A DNA stretch of 16,051 bases, taken from positions 1 through 16,051 of the forward strand of contig CANCSY010000050.1 in the NCBI GenBank assembly GCA_947380915.1, read 5' to 3'. The position numbers and the translations under genes were made by a program. Shown piece by piece: positions 1 through 6,986 of the stretch; position 1 is the stretch's first letter; each line of letters opens with the position of its first letter. Source of the stretch: Beijerinckiaceae bacterium. GTDB lineage: Bacteria > Pseudomonadota > Alphaproteobacteria > Rhizobiales > Beijerinckiaceae. Below the pieces are notes generated by a model. That model was given only the letters and a program-made list of their open reading frames with translations. It did no database searches and was not told the origin of the DNA.

Positions 1-1540
1 AATAGCCGAGGCGCGTCACCATGGCGCGGGCCATGCGGGTCGCCTGTTCGATGTCGCTGGAGGCGCCGGAGGTGATGTTCTCCTTGCCGAAGATCAGCTC
101 CTCGGCCACGCGCCCGCCCATGGCGACCGCCAGATCCGAAGTGAACTCGATGTAACGCTTGGAGAGGCGATCCCCTTCGGGAAGGCGCATCACCAGACCC
201 AGCGCCCGGCCGCGCGGAATGATCGTCGCCTTGTGGACGGGATCGCTGGCGGGGACCGAGAGGGCGACCACCGCATGGCCGGCCTCGTGATAGGCGGTGA
301 GGCGCTTTTCATCCTCGGACATGACCATGGACCGACGCTCGGCGCCCATCATCACCTTGTCCTTGGCGTCCTCGAACTCGGACATGGTGACGATGCGCTT
401 GCCGCGCCGCGCCGCCATGAGGGCCGCCTCGTTGACGAGGTTCATCAGATCCGCGCCCGAGAAGCCCGGGGTGCCGCGCGCCACGGTGCGCAGCTCGACG
501 TCCGGCGACAGGGGCACCTTGCGCACATGGACCTTCAGGATCTTCTCGCGGCCGTTCACATCCGGCAGCGGCACCACGATCTGACGGTCGAAACGACCGG
601 GACGCAGCAGGGCGGGATCCAGCACGTCCGGACGGTTGGTCGCGGCGATGATGATGACGCCTTCATTGGCCTCGAAGCCGTCCATCTCAACCAGCAGCTG
701 GTTGAGGGTCTGCTCGCGCTCGTCATTGCCGCCGCCAAGGCCGGCGCCGCGATGGCGACCGACCGCGTCGATTTCATCAATGAAGATGATGCAGGGCGCG
801 TTCTTCTTGGCCTGTTCGAACATGTCGCGCACACGGCTGGCGCCCACGCCCACGAACATTTCCACGAAGTCCGAGCCCGAGATGGTGAAGAAGGGCACAT
901 TGGCCTCGCCCGCGACCGCCCGGGCGGTCAGGGTCTTGCCGGTGCCCGGAGGGCCAACGAGCAGGACGCCACGCGGAATGCGCCCGCCAAGTCGCTGGAA
1001 TTTCTGGGGATCGCGCAGGAATTCGACAATCTCCTGCAGGTCCTCCTTGGCCTCGTCCACGCCCGCCACCTCCTCGAAGGTGATGCGGCCATGGGCCTCC
1101 GTCAGGAGTTTGGCCTTCGATTTGCCAAAGCCCATGGCTTTCCCGCCGGCCCCCTGCATCTGCCGGGACAGGAAGATCCAGACGCCGAGGAAAGCGATCA
1201 GCGGCACGCCATTGATCAGCAGCGTCACCAGCCAGCTATTGCCATCGGAGGGCGGGCGGGCGGTGATCGCGACGTTTTTCTTGTAGAGGGTCTGCACCAG
1301 CGTCGGATCATTCGGCGCATAGGTCGAGAAGGCGCGGTTGTCCGTGTAATGGCCGGTGACTTCATTGCCAGCGATCGTGACCTCGCGCACCCGGCCCTGA
1401 TCGACCTCGGTGAGCAACTGGCTGAAGCTGATGTCGGCCGTCTGGGTGCGCTGACCAGGATTCTGGAACAGCATGACGAGGGCCACCACCAGCAAGAAGA
1501 TGATGACCCAGAGGGCGAAATTCCGGAAATTCGGATTCAT
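1..1540 (-). CDS. ftsH: ATP-dependent zinc metalloprotease FtsH (C-terminus beyond window edge)
   Basis: FtsH is a hexameric inner-membrane AAA+ protease that unfolds and degrades misassembled membrane proteins and short-lived regulators. The window holds codons 1-513; the family usually has about 610-650, so only the C-terminal tail is missing. Visible in order: membrane segment at about residues 8-25, periplasmic domain, second membrane segment at about 103-124, Walker A GPPGTGKT at 196-203, Walker B with DEID at 255-258, the second region of homology ([20 protein letters not shown]), the zinc-binding HEAGH at 418-422, and the later GASSDI stretch near 53-73 that should carry the third zinc ligand. 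The ATG at 1540 is preceded by AAGGA seven bases upstream. It is the last gene of the pal-cpoB-tilS-ftsH run, 146 bases after tilS, so it may also have its own promoter. No key residue is missing. Confidence 0.97.
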   Translation of the reverse strand, partial: MNPNFRNFALWVIIFLLVVALVMLFQNPGQRTQTADISFSQLLTEVDQGRVREVTIAGNEVTGHYTDNRAFSTYAPNDPTLVQTLYKKNVAITARPPSDGNSWLVTLLINGVPLIAFLGVWIFLSRQMQGAGGKAMGFGKSKAKLLTEAHGRITFEEVAGVDEAKEDLQEIVEFLRDPQKFQRLGGRIPRGVLLVGPPGTGKTLTARAVAGEANVPFFTISGSDFVEMFVGVGASRVRDMFEQAKKNAPCIIFIDEIDAVGRHRGAGLGGGNDEREQTLNQLLVEMDGFEANEGVIIIAATNRPDVLDPALLRPGRFDRQIVVPLPDVNGREKILKVHVRKVPLSPDVELRTVARGTPGFSGADLMNLVNEAALMAARRGKRIVTMSEFEDAKDKVMMGAERRSMVMSEDEKRLTAYHEAGHAVVALSVPASDPVHKATIIPRGRALGLVMRLPEGDRLSKRYIEFTSDLAVAMGGRVAEELIFGKENITSGASSDIEQATRMARAMVTRLGY

Positions 1541-1600
1541 CTGTTGTCCTTGTGCGATCCCTGCGCGCTTCGAACGAAACCACGCTGGCCGCTCTCTCCA

Positions 1601-1629
1601 ATTTAGGCGTCCGAGCAAGGCTTGCCAAG
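1601..1629 (-). promoter_or_regulatory. Possible promoter upstream of ftsH
   Basis: On the minus strand, CTTGGC (1629-1624) and CTAAAT (1606-1601) are separated by 17 bases in the 146-base gap between tilS and ftsH. This resembles a sigma70-type promoter with an alphaproteobacterial-style -10. It would give ftsH transcription independent of tilS. The call rests on sequence resemblance only. No convincing heat-shock consensus was found. Confidence 0.3.
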
Positions 1630-1686
1630 GGAAGCGCCTGCTCTTTCCTGCCGCCTGCTTAACGAAGTCACGGTATTGTCAATAAA

Positions 1687-2712
1687 TCACCCTTGCAAGG
1701 GCGCTTGCGGGACCCGCGACCGGCGAGGCGGAGCCTTGACCACCACAAGCCGACCGGGGCCTGTGACCCGCACCAGAGCGCCCGCCAGGGTCCCGGCGAA
1801 GACAGTTTCCCCGGCGATCGCGGCGCAGACCTCGCCAGCGAGGGTCTCCAGACGGTCGAGACGCGGGGCGCCCTCGCCGATTCGGGCGATTTCGCCCTCC
1901 AGCAGCCGCAGCACCAGCTCCATGGGGACGGTTCGCAAAGGCGCCGCCGCGCAATCGAAGCGGCCAGGCTCTTCCAGCGGCGCCAGGTCGGCCCGCAGTT
2001 GCGTCACGCAGGCCCGCAACGCCTCGTCCGCGCGAGCGGCGCGGCGGCCAAGGCGCAGCAATTCGCCGCCGCCCAGCCCTTCGGCCTCGAGCAGGGCCAG
2101 CACACGCTTGAGATCGGTGCGGGCGAAGCGCGGATCGCGATTGGAGGGGTCGAGAAAAAAGGGCTGGCCCACAGCCTCGCAGAAGGCCACCAGATCGGCC
2201 TTCGGCAGATCGAGCAGAGGCCGCACAAGCCTGTAGCCGCCCCTTGGGGAGGTTCGCGCCATGGCGGCCAGACCGGCCACGCCGCTGCCGCGCAACAGGC
2301 GAAAAAGGATGGTTTCGGCCTGATCATCTGCATGATGGCCGGTCAGAACCACCTCGGCGCCGACCTCCCGCGCCAGGTCTTCCAGAAGGCCATAGCGCGC
2401 GGCGCGGGCCAGTTCCTGAAGCCGGGCCTTTGGTCGCTCGCCGGTCCAGGTGAGAATCCTGTGGGGAATGTTCAGGGCGCCCGCCCAAAGGGCCACCGAT
2501 TCCGCCTCGGCGCGCGAACCAGCCCTCAGATCATGGTCCACGGTCGCCGCATGGATGCGCGGCCCGCCCCGGTCACGCCAGCGGGCGGCCAGATGCAGCA
2601 GAGCCATGGAGTCGGGGCCGCCGGAGACGGCGACAAGGGCGCATCGGGGCTCGCCCGCGCAGGCGAAGAGGGCCAGAGGGTCGAGAACGGCCGGGGGCGC
2701 TGCCCCGTTCAC
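1687..2712 (-). CDS. tilS: tRNA(Ile)-lysidine synthetase TilS
   Basis: TilS ligates lysine to C34 of the CAU-anticodon tRNA-Ile using ATP, switching the tRNA from methionine to isoleucine identity and AUG to AUA decoding. It is essential in most bacteria. The PP-loop motif SGGPDS is at residues 30-35 from the chosen start. Further family signatures are GHHADDQAETILFRLLRGSG, PLLDLPKADLVAFC, and FFLDPSNRDPRFARTDLKR. I chose the GTG at 2712, giving 341 residues: GAGG lies eight bases upstream and the start is ten bases after the cpoB stop. An ATG at 2808 would overlap cpoB by 86 bases and add an unconserved-looking Pro/Ala/Ser tail. The protein is shorter than E. coli TilS, as is usual in this group, because the C-terminal domain is reduced. 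It sits in a cpoB-tilS-ftsH order typical of Rhizobiales. Confidence 0.93.
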   Translation of the reverse strand: MNGAAPPAVLDPLALFACAGEPRCALVAVSGGPDSMALLHLAARWRDRGGPRIHAATVDHDLRAGSRAEAESVALWAGALNIPHRILTWTGERPKARLQELARAARYGLLEDLAREVGAEVVLTGHHADDQAETILFRLLRGSGVAGLAAMARTSPRGGYRLVRPLLDLPKADLVAFCEAVGQPFFLDPSNRDPRFARTDLKRVLALLEAEGLGGGELLRLGRRAARADEALRACVTQLRADLAPLEEPGRFDCAAAPLRTVPMELVLRLLEGEIARIGEGAPRLDRLETLAGEVCAAIAGETVFAGTLAGALVRVTGPGRLVVVKAPPRRSRVPQAPLQG

Positions 2713-2722
2713 GGGCGCAGCC

Positions 2723-3934
2723 TCAGCACTGGACGCGCTTGCTCTCGCGCTCGGCGCTGACCCGCACGGCGGAGGGAGCGGCCGGATATTTGCGGCCAAC
2801 CTCGCCAAAGGCCGCGCAGGCCTGCTCCTTCGCCCCCAGTTTCTCGAGCGAAAGGCCGAGCTTCACGAGGGCTTCGGGCGCACGCGTCGCGCGGGGAAAA
2901 TCGACCGTGATCTTCAGATACTGCTCGGCGGCCTCGCGCGGACGGGCTCGCCGCAAATAGGTCTCGCCCAGAAAGAAGGTCGCCTCCGGCGTCAGCCGGT
3001 CCCTGGGATGCTGGTCGAGATAGCTGCGGAAGCGCTGCTCTGCGACATCGAGTTGGCCATCCTTCAAGGCGGCGGTCGCCACATCGTAATCATCGGCGGG
3101 GGCGGCGGGGGGCAACGCAGCGACTTGCGGGGCGGCGGACAAAGGCGCCCCCGGCGCGCCAACGGGGGCGGCGATCACCTTTGGCGCAGGCGCGGTCGGG
3201 CTCTGAAGGCTGGCGGTCGCGGCGGGGTCGACGCCCGCCACGCGCAGCGACGCCGCCGGAGCGGGCTTGCGCGTGAGGTCGAGGGGGGCGTTGGGCTCGG
3301 CCTCGTCCGCCGCGTCCAGCGGTCCGGCAGGCAGGGCGGCGGCACGGGCGCCAGGGGGCGGCGGGGCGGCGTTGGCGCCGGGCGCCATGGTCGCAAGATC
3401 ACGCGGGGCGCCGGGGGCGGTGGGGTCAAGCGCCGGATCGAAAGCGTCGCCACGGCGTCCGGCAAAGCGGCCGGAGCCGGTGGCCTGGGCGGCTGCGGGG
3501 GGCGGCTCGACAGGGGTGGCGCCCTGCGCAAGCACCGGATAGCCATTTTCATTCAATTCGGTGCGGCGCGCGGGGGCGGCGGGAGCCGCAGGCGCCGGGG
3601 CGGGGCGAGCGCCGGGCTTGGCCGTCTTCAGTTCATCGAAGCGGAAATCCACATCCTGCTGGAATTTGCGCAACTGTTCCTCAAGCCGCTTGATCTGAAA
3701 CTGCATCTGCTCGATCTGGCCGGTCATGCCACGCATCTGGTTCTCGAGCCGGTCGATGCGCAACTGGGCGCCAGCCGCATCCATTCCCTGGGCGGGCTCG
3801 AACACGGCGTCCGGCACATCGGCGGGTGGGCGCAGCAGCAGTTGCGCTCTGGCCGCGCCCCCGAAAGGCGACGTCAGGAGCGTGAAGGCGAAAAGCGCAA
3901 AGGCGCAGGCGGCCAGGACCTTCGAGGGCGTCAT
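2723..3934 (-). CDS. cpoB: Cell division coordinator CpoB (YbgF), periplasmic TPR protein
   Basis: CpoB is a periplasmic partner of the Tol-Pal system that links outer-membrane constriction to septal peptidoglycan synthesis. The 403-residue protein begins with a signal peptide (hydrophobic stretch about 6-22, Ala-rich region ending ARAQ near 31). It continues with a predicted coiled coil rich in Gln, Glu and Leu at about 56-100, then a very long Ala/Pro-rich linker from about 105 to 275, then C-terminal tetratricopeptide repeats with the family pattern (AEQRFRSYLDQHP, PEATFFLGETYLRR, PEALVKLGLSLEKLG). The linker is much longer than in E. coli CpoB, but such linkers are common in alphaproteobacterial homologues. 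The start at 3934 has only a weak GGA upstream. The gene lies 158 bases after pal and ten bases before tilS, and is probably cotranscribed with both. Confidence 0.92.
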   Translation of the reverse strand: MTPSKVLAACAFALFAFTLLTSPFGGAARAQLLLRPPADVPDAVFEPAQGMDAAGAQLRIDRLENQMRGMTGQIEQMQFQIKRLEEQLRKFQQDVDFRFDELKTAKPGARPAPAPAAPAAPARRTELNENGYPVLAQGATPVEPPPAAAQATGSGRFAGRRGDAFDPALDPTAPGAPRDLATMAPGANAAPPPPGARAAALPAGPLDAADEAEPNAPLDLTRKPAPAASLRVAGVDPAATASLQSPTAPAPKVIAAPVGAPGAPLSAAPQVAALPPAAPADDYDVATAALKDGQLDVAEQRFRSYLDQHPRDRLTPEATFFLGETYLRRARPREAAEQYLKITVDFPRATRAPEALVKLGLSLEKLGAKEQACAAFGEVGRKYPAAPSAVRVSAERESKRVQC

Positions 3935-4044
3935 CGCTGGGATTCCGGATATTCCAAGATGTGACTTTTACCATACTGGCGCAACTTCGGCCAAAGTTTG
4001 GTGAAGCTACGGAAAAGCCAAGGCGAAGCCAGCGCAAACGCAAA

Positions 4045-4066
4045 CGGCGCCCCCTGGGGAGCGCCG
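4045..4066 (-). terminator. GC-rich hairpin between pal and cpoB (possible attenuator)
   Basis: A stem with CGGCGC/GCGCCG ends and one internal mismatch lies about 27 bases after the pal stop. On the minus strand it is followed only by TTTGCGTTTGCG, not a clean U-run. It could reduce readthrough so that the abundant lipoprotein Pal is made in excess over CpoB, or protect the pal 3' end. A full terminator is unlikely because cpoB has no obvious promoter of its own. Confidence 0.4.
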
Positions 4067-4092
4067 CAGCGTTCAAGCCCTGTAAAAAGGGT

Positions 4093-4611
4093 TCAGGAAT
4101 TGCCGCCGCTGAGGACAGTGACCGCGCGGCGGTTCTGCGACCAGCAGGAAATGTCGTCGCAGACGGCGACCGGGCGTTCCTTGCCGTAGCTGATGGTGCG
4201 CATGCGCGAGGCTGCGATCCCCTTGGCGAGGAGATAGTTCTTGGCGGTCTCGGCGCGGCGGGCGCCGAGGGCGAAGTTATATTCGCGGGTGCCGCGCTCG
4301 TCCGCATGGCCTTCCATGGTGAAGGTGTAGCGCGGATATTGCTGAAGCCAGGCCGCCTGCTTCGCCAGGGTCGCCTGCCCCAGCGACGTCAGCTCGGTGG
4401 AGTCGGTCTCGAAAAGAACGCGATCGCCCACATTGCTGATGAAATCCTGCTGGCTGCCAGGGGTCGCCACGCCGGCGCCGCCGGCCCCAAGACCGCCCAC
4501 GCCACCCAGCCCATTTGCGTCGTCAGGGTTCTTGGAGCAAGCGGCCATCGACAAGGCGGCCGTCAGGGCGAAAACCAGTTTGAGGCCGCGGCCGCTTGAA
4601 AGAAACATCAT
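4093..4611 (-). CDS. pal: Peptidoglycan-associated lipoprotein Pal
   Basis: Pal is the outer-membrane lipoprotein of the Tol-Pal system; it binds diaminopimelate in peptidoglycan and cycles with TolB during division. I chose the ATG at 4611 because AAGGAG lies seven bases upstream; it is followed directly by a second ATG at 4608. The 172-residue product has a signal peptide ending in a lipobox (LSMAAC, lipidated Cys25) and a Gly/Ala-rich linker. An OmpA-like peptidoglycan-binding domain follows, with the typical block TFTMEGHADERGTREYN, the LGARRAETAKNYL helix, and a C-terminal NRRAVTV stretch. It is followed by cpoB, tilS and ftsH. tolB, which usually precedes pal, is not here; the upstream neighbour is a divergent outer-membrane protein gene. 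Two CtrA-type boxes lie in the shared upstream region. Confidence 0.96.
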   Translation of the reverse strand: MMFLSSGRGLKLVFALTAALSMAACSKNPDDANGLGGVGGLGAGGAGVATPGSQQDFISNVGDRVLFETDSTELTSLGQATLAKQAAWLQQYPRYTFTMEGHADERGTREYNFALGARRAETAKNYLLAKGIAASRMRTISYGKERPVAVCDDISCWSQNRRAVTVLSGGNS

Positions 4612-4737
4612 CCCGGTACTCCTTCTAGATCCGGATACAGGGGACTGTCCTAGGCCCAAGATGGTTAAAAGAAGGTTCCGTCAACCTTGCCCGCAGCTTT
4701 TACCCCGCGTTTTAAGGGGCCTGATCCGCTCTTATGG

Positions 4738-4752
4738 TTAAGACTTCGTTAA
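4738..4752. promoter_or_regulatory. CtrA-type box 1 (TTAA-N7-TTAA)
   Basis: TTAA at 4738-4741 and TTAA at 4749-4752 are separated by exactly seven bases (GACTTCG). This matches the binding consensus of CtrA, the cell-cycle response regulator of alphaproteobacteria. The box is about 127 bases upstream of the pal start and is nearer pal than box 2. Cell-cycle control of pal is an inference; the match to consensus is seen directly. Confidence 0.5.
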
Positions 4753-4863
4753 AGGCGGCAATATGTCGAAAGCGCGACCATGGTTCGGCTGGCGCAAATT
4801 GTCGCGCGAATGTGGCGCCGGAAACTGATGCGCAGGGCTCCAAGTCGCTGTTTCTGTTTATGG

Positions 4864-4878
4864 TTAACCAAAGCTTAA
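4864..4878. promoter_or_regulatory. CtrA-type box 2 (TTAA-N7-TTAA)
   Basis: TTAA at 4864-4867 and TTAA at 4875-4878 are separated by seven bases (CCAAAGC). The box ends about 63 bases before the chosen GTG of the barrel gene at 4942. That distance would fit a box overlapping the -35 region of its promoter. It is the second perfect match within 150 bases of GC-rich DNA, which makes chance less likely. Confidence 0.5.
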
Positions 4879-4941
4879 ATAGTTTCCTTCAAGGTCCTCC
4901 CACGAGACGGCGCAGCGCGCCTTTGTGTGGATGGAGCCTGC

Positions 4942-5751
4942 GTGTCGAAAGCTGCGATTAGTATCGGCCTTGCCGCCTTGCTCGCCCATGGGGCGCAGGC
5001 TCTGGCGGCCGATATCCTGCCGCCGGCGCCATCGCTTGATTCTCCTGCCCTGCGCGGCCGGTTTGATGGGGATTCGGGCGCCTATCTGCGGGCGGATGCG
5101 GGATTTGGCCAGTTGCGGGCGCGCAACACGGCCTCCACCTTCGCCACCTCCCTGCCCGGCTTCCAGCAGGACGCGACGCGGATTGATCGTTCCACCCTGC
5201 TGGGCCTTGGGGCTGGTTATCAATTCAACGAATTCGTCCGCGCCGATGTGACCGGCGAATATCGCGGCTCCGCCAGCTACGGCGCCCGCGCCTCCTATGT
5301 GGACGCAGCCAGTTGCGGCGCCGCGCGCTGCGCCGAGGCCTATGCGGGCGCCTTTCGCAGCATGGTCCTTATGGGCAATGTCTATGGCCAGATCGGCTCC
5401 TGGTACGATGTCACACCCTTTGTCGGCATGGGCCTTGGCCTCGCCCGCACATCCTTTGCGACGCTGACGCTGGCGCCGGGCAATGGCCATGGCGCAGGGC
5501 TGGCGCCGGAGGCCTCGCAGATCCGGCCGGCTTTCGCCCTGATGGCGGGCGGCGCATGGGATCTTTCCGGAAGGATCAAGGTCGAGGCGGGTTATCGCTA
5601 CATGACGCTGGGCTCGGTACGCAGCGGCGCCATGAGCTGCACGTCCCCCGCGGGGCCTTGCGGGGGACAGATCCAGAAGATCGGGCTGGCCTCCCATGAT
5701 CTGCGGATCGGCCTGCGCTATGGTCTGGACAGCGGAACATTTCTGCCCTGA
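4942..5751 (+). CDS. Outer-membrane beta-barrel protein, Omp25/RopB-like (first of tandem pair)
   Basis: This is a small eight-stranded-type outer-membrane barrel of the family common in Rhizobiales, a structural or surface protein with no assigned enzymatic role. I chose the GTG at 4942 because TGGAG ends five bases upstream; a GTG at 4927 would add five residues. The 269-residue product has a signal peptide with a cleavage site at about ALA|AD (residues 22/23), followed by the typical Pro-rich stretch (DILPPAP). Barrel strands with alternating aromatic residues follow (GLGAGYQFNEFVRADVTGEY, VYGQIGSWYDVTPFVGMGLG, KVEAGYRYMTLG), and the C-terminal strand is DLRIGLRYGL. Two cysteine pairs (SCGAARC and SCTSPAGPC) lie in predicted loops and could form disulfides. 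It is divergent from pal and 132 bases before a paralogue. Confidence 0.85.
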   Translation: MSKAAISIGLAALLAHGAQALAADILPPAPSLDSPALRGRFDGDSGAYLRADAGFGQLRARNTASTFATSLPGFQQDATRIDRSTLLGLGAGYQFNEFVRADVTGEYRGSASYGARASYVDAASCGAARCAEAYAGAFRSMVLMGNVYGQIGSWYDVTPFVGMGLGLARTSFATLTLAPGNGHGAGLAPEASQIRPAFALMAGGAWDLSGRIKVEAGYRYMTLGSVRSGAMSCTSPAGPCGGQIQKIGLASHDLRIGLRYGLDSGTFLP

Positions 5752-5883
5752 AGCGGGCCTGGCGCGATCGGGACGGAATTTTTCCGCTTCCGACAATTTT
5801 TAAAATGATGGTTACTCAAATTTAAACATTTAAGGCCAAGCTTGTGTTCAAGGGACTCATTTCGCGCCTGGTGAAGGATTTCT

Positions 5884-6837
5884 ATGATGGCTTCTCTCCC
5901 CTCCTGGCTCAGGACCATAGGGATCGTCGGCTCTATCGCACTCAGCGTGCAAGGCGCTATTGCAGCGGATTATCTCAAATTCCCGGTCGAACCGGCGCCT
6001 GACTATATCGGCAAACCCGTGGAGCTTGGCTCTGGCTGGTATCTTCGCGGCGACCTGGGCTGGAGCAGCGACAATGGTCCGCAGCTGTCATCGTTCCAGT
6101 CCGAGAGCAAGCAAAACCGTTGGGCCCTCGACGTGGGCGCCGGATACAAATTCAACAACTGGCTGCGAACAGACGCCACGCTGACCTTCAGCAAGCCGCG
6201 TGATGTTTCCAAGAGCGGCAGCGTCGTGACGTGTCCCTATACGCTTTACGGCCTGTCAAATCAGAGTACGGACATAAAGCTGGGTTTCCTTTGGGACTCG
6301 GTTCATGACACCTGTAATTCGCAAGACAGGGCTGATCTGCGCAAGACAGACCTGATGCTGAACGCCTATGTGGATCTTGGCTCCTGGAAAGGGTTTACGC
6401 CTTTTGTTGGCGTTGGCGCGGGCGTTTCCATGCTGAAATTCTCTGAAACGCTGAAATATACAAAGACCTCAGACGGGAGCGCCTATGCAGCGGACTTGTC
6501 CGCCGCAGCTGAATATCCGCATATCTGGGTGGATGCATATGGCAAAAAGATTACCTCATGGACTGACGCCGCTGGCGTCGTGCATGCGGGGGAGCCCCCT
6601 GTTCCCTTTGCAAAGCAAAGCTTCGATCGTCAGGCCAACAAGACCAAATTCAATCTCGCCTGGTCGCTCATGGGTGGCGTCGCTTATGACATCACGCCAC
6701 AATTGAAGTCCGAAATCAGCTATCGCTATCTGAACTCAGGCGCCCACCAAAGCCTCTCCAGCCCATTGAGCACTTCAGTCAAGAGCAATATCGATTCCCA
6801 TCAGATACGCCTCGGTTTGCGCTACATGGTCGACTGA
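5884..6837 (+). CDS. Outer-membrane beta-barrel protein, Omp25/RopB-like (second of tandem pair)
   Basis: This is a paralogue of the preceding barrel gene. The ATG at 5884 has GAAGGA about five bases upstream; a second ATG follows at once. The 317-residue product has a signal peptide with probable cleavage AIA|AD near residue 28, then barrel strands matching the first protein block by block: VGAGYKFNNWLRTDATLTF, VDLGSWKGFTPFVGVGAGV, LKSEISYRYLNSG, and the C-terminal HQIRLGLRYMV. It has longer loops, including a Cys pair (VTCPYT and DTCNSQ) in the loop equivalent to the first Cys pair of its neighbour. Base composition is lower in GC than nearby genes. A strong terminator follows 22 bases after the stop. 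The 132-base gap before it contains AT-rich DNA, so it may have its own promoter. Confidence 0.85.
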   Translation: MMASLPSWLRTIGIVGSIALSVQGAIAADYLKFPVEPAPDYIGKPVELGSGWYLRGDLGWSSDNGPQLSSFQSESKQNRWALDVGAGYKFNNWLRTDATLTFSKPRDVSKSGSVVTCPYTLYGLSNQSTDIKLGFLWDSVHDTCNSQDRADLRKTDLMLNAYVDLGSWKGFTPFVGVGAGVSMLKFSETLKYTKTSDGSAYAADLSAAAEYPHIWVDAYGKKITSWTDAAGVVHAGEPPVPFAKQSFDRQANKTKFNLAWSLMGGVAYDITPQLKSEISYRYLNSGAHQSLSSPLSTSVKSNIDSHQIRLGLRYMVD

Positions 6838-6859
6838 TCAAGCGCGCATTCTTGCGGTC

Positions 6860-6886
6860 AAACGGCGGGCGTTCCCCGCCGTTTTT
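6860..6886 (+). terminator. Intrinsic terminator after the barrel genes
   Basis: A perfect 10-bp stem, AAACGGCGGG (6860-6869) with CCCGCCGTTT (6875-6884), has a five-base loop and runs into five T residues. It lies 22 bases after the stop at 6837 and isolates the barrel genes from serC. Confidence 0.9.
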
Positions 6887-6901
6887 GCATGCGCCGCACA
6901 C

Positions 6902-6931
6902 TTGACGGGCGTGGCGGCGTCAGCGTATCGC
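6902..6931 (+). promoter_or_regulatory. Putative serC-serA promoter
   Basis: TTGACG at 6902-6907 matches the -35 consensus in five of six bases. It is followed after 18 bases by TATCGC at 6926-6931 as a weak -10. Transcription from it would begin near 6937-6940, just at the start of the structured leader, which is the arrangement reported for the serC RNA motif. Confidence 0.5.
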
Positions 6932-6937
6932 GGATGT

Positions 6938-6983
6938 GGGACACTGCCCCCCAACGGGCGGCGCCCATCTGAAAGGATGGTCC
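6938..6983 (+). ncRNA. Structured 5' leader, candidate serC RNA motif
   Basis: The leader immediately upstream of serC can fold into a compact structure. GGAC at 6939-6942 pairs with GTCC at 6980-6983; GCCC at 6946-6949 pairs with GGGC at 6956-6959; CCATC at 6965-6969 pairs with GATGG at 6976-6980 (competing by one base with the outer stem). The ribosome-binding AAAGGA is in the loop and stem of the last hairpin, so folding would hide it. A conserved serC motif of this kind is known from alphaproteobacteria as a cis-regulatory element with no proven ligand. My match is from memory of its position and architecture, not from a covariance search. Confidence 0.6.
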
Positions 6984-6986
6984 AGA

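Larger units (their letters stand above)
4612..4941. other. Divergent intergenic region, pal / outer-membrane protein
   Basis: This 330-base gap holds no credible gene. It is more AT-rich than its surroundings, with the word ATGGTTAA at about 4661, 4734 and 4861. Two perfect TTAA-N7-TTAA boxes (listed separately) lie in it, one nearer pal and one nearer the barrel gene. Both genes must have their promoters here. I could not assign clear -35/-10 pairs. Confidence 0.6.

Noticed and set aside
233..1606. Long plus-strand reading frame of 457 codons
   Set aside because: It lies wholly opposite ftsH, whose frame holds all family motifs. The plus-strand product is His/Gly-rich low-complexity sequence expected of a GC-rich antisense shadow.
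2713..2808. ATG at 2808 as the tilS start
   Set aside because: It would overlap cpoB by 86 bases. The GTG at 2712 has a good ribosome-binding site and gives a normal N-terminus.
2450..3964. Plus-strand reading frame of 504 codons opposite cpoB
   Set aside because: It is Gly/Arg-rich sequence with no domain, produced by the reverse of the Ala/Pro-rich CpoB linker.
5752..5883. Terminator or CtrA box in the gap between the two barrel genes
   Set aside because: The gap has AT-rich runs and TTAA words, but their spacing is not seven bases, and there is no stem followed by a U-run.
6936..6986. Upstream ATG at 6936 as the start of serC
   Set aside because: It has no ribosome-binding site, lies inside the structured leader at about the predicted transcription start, and adds residues not seen at the start of this SerC type.
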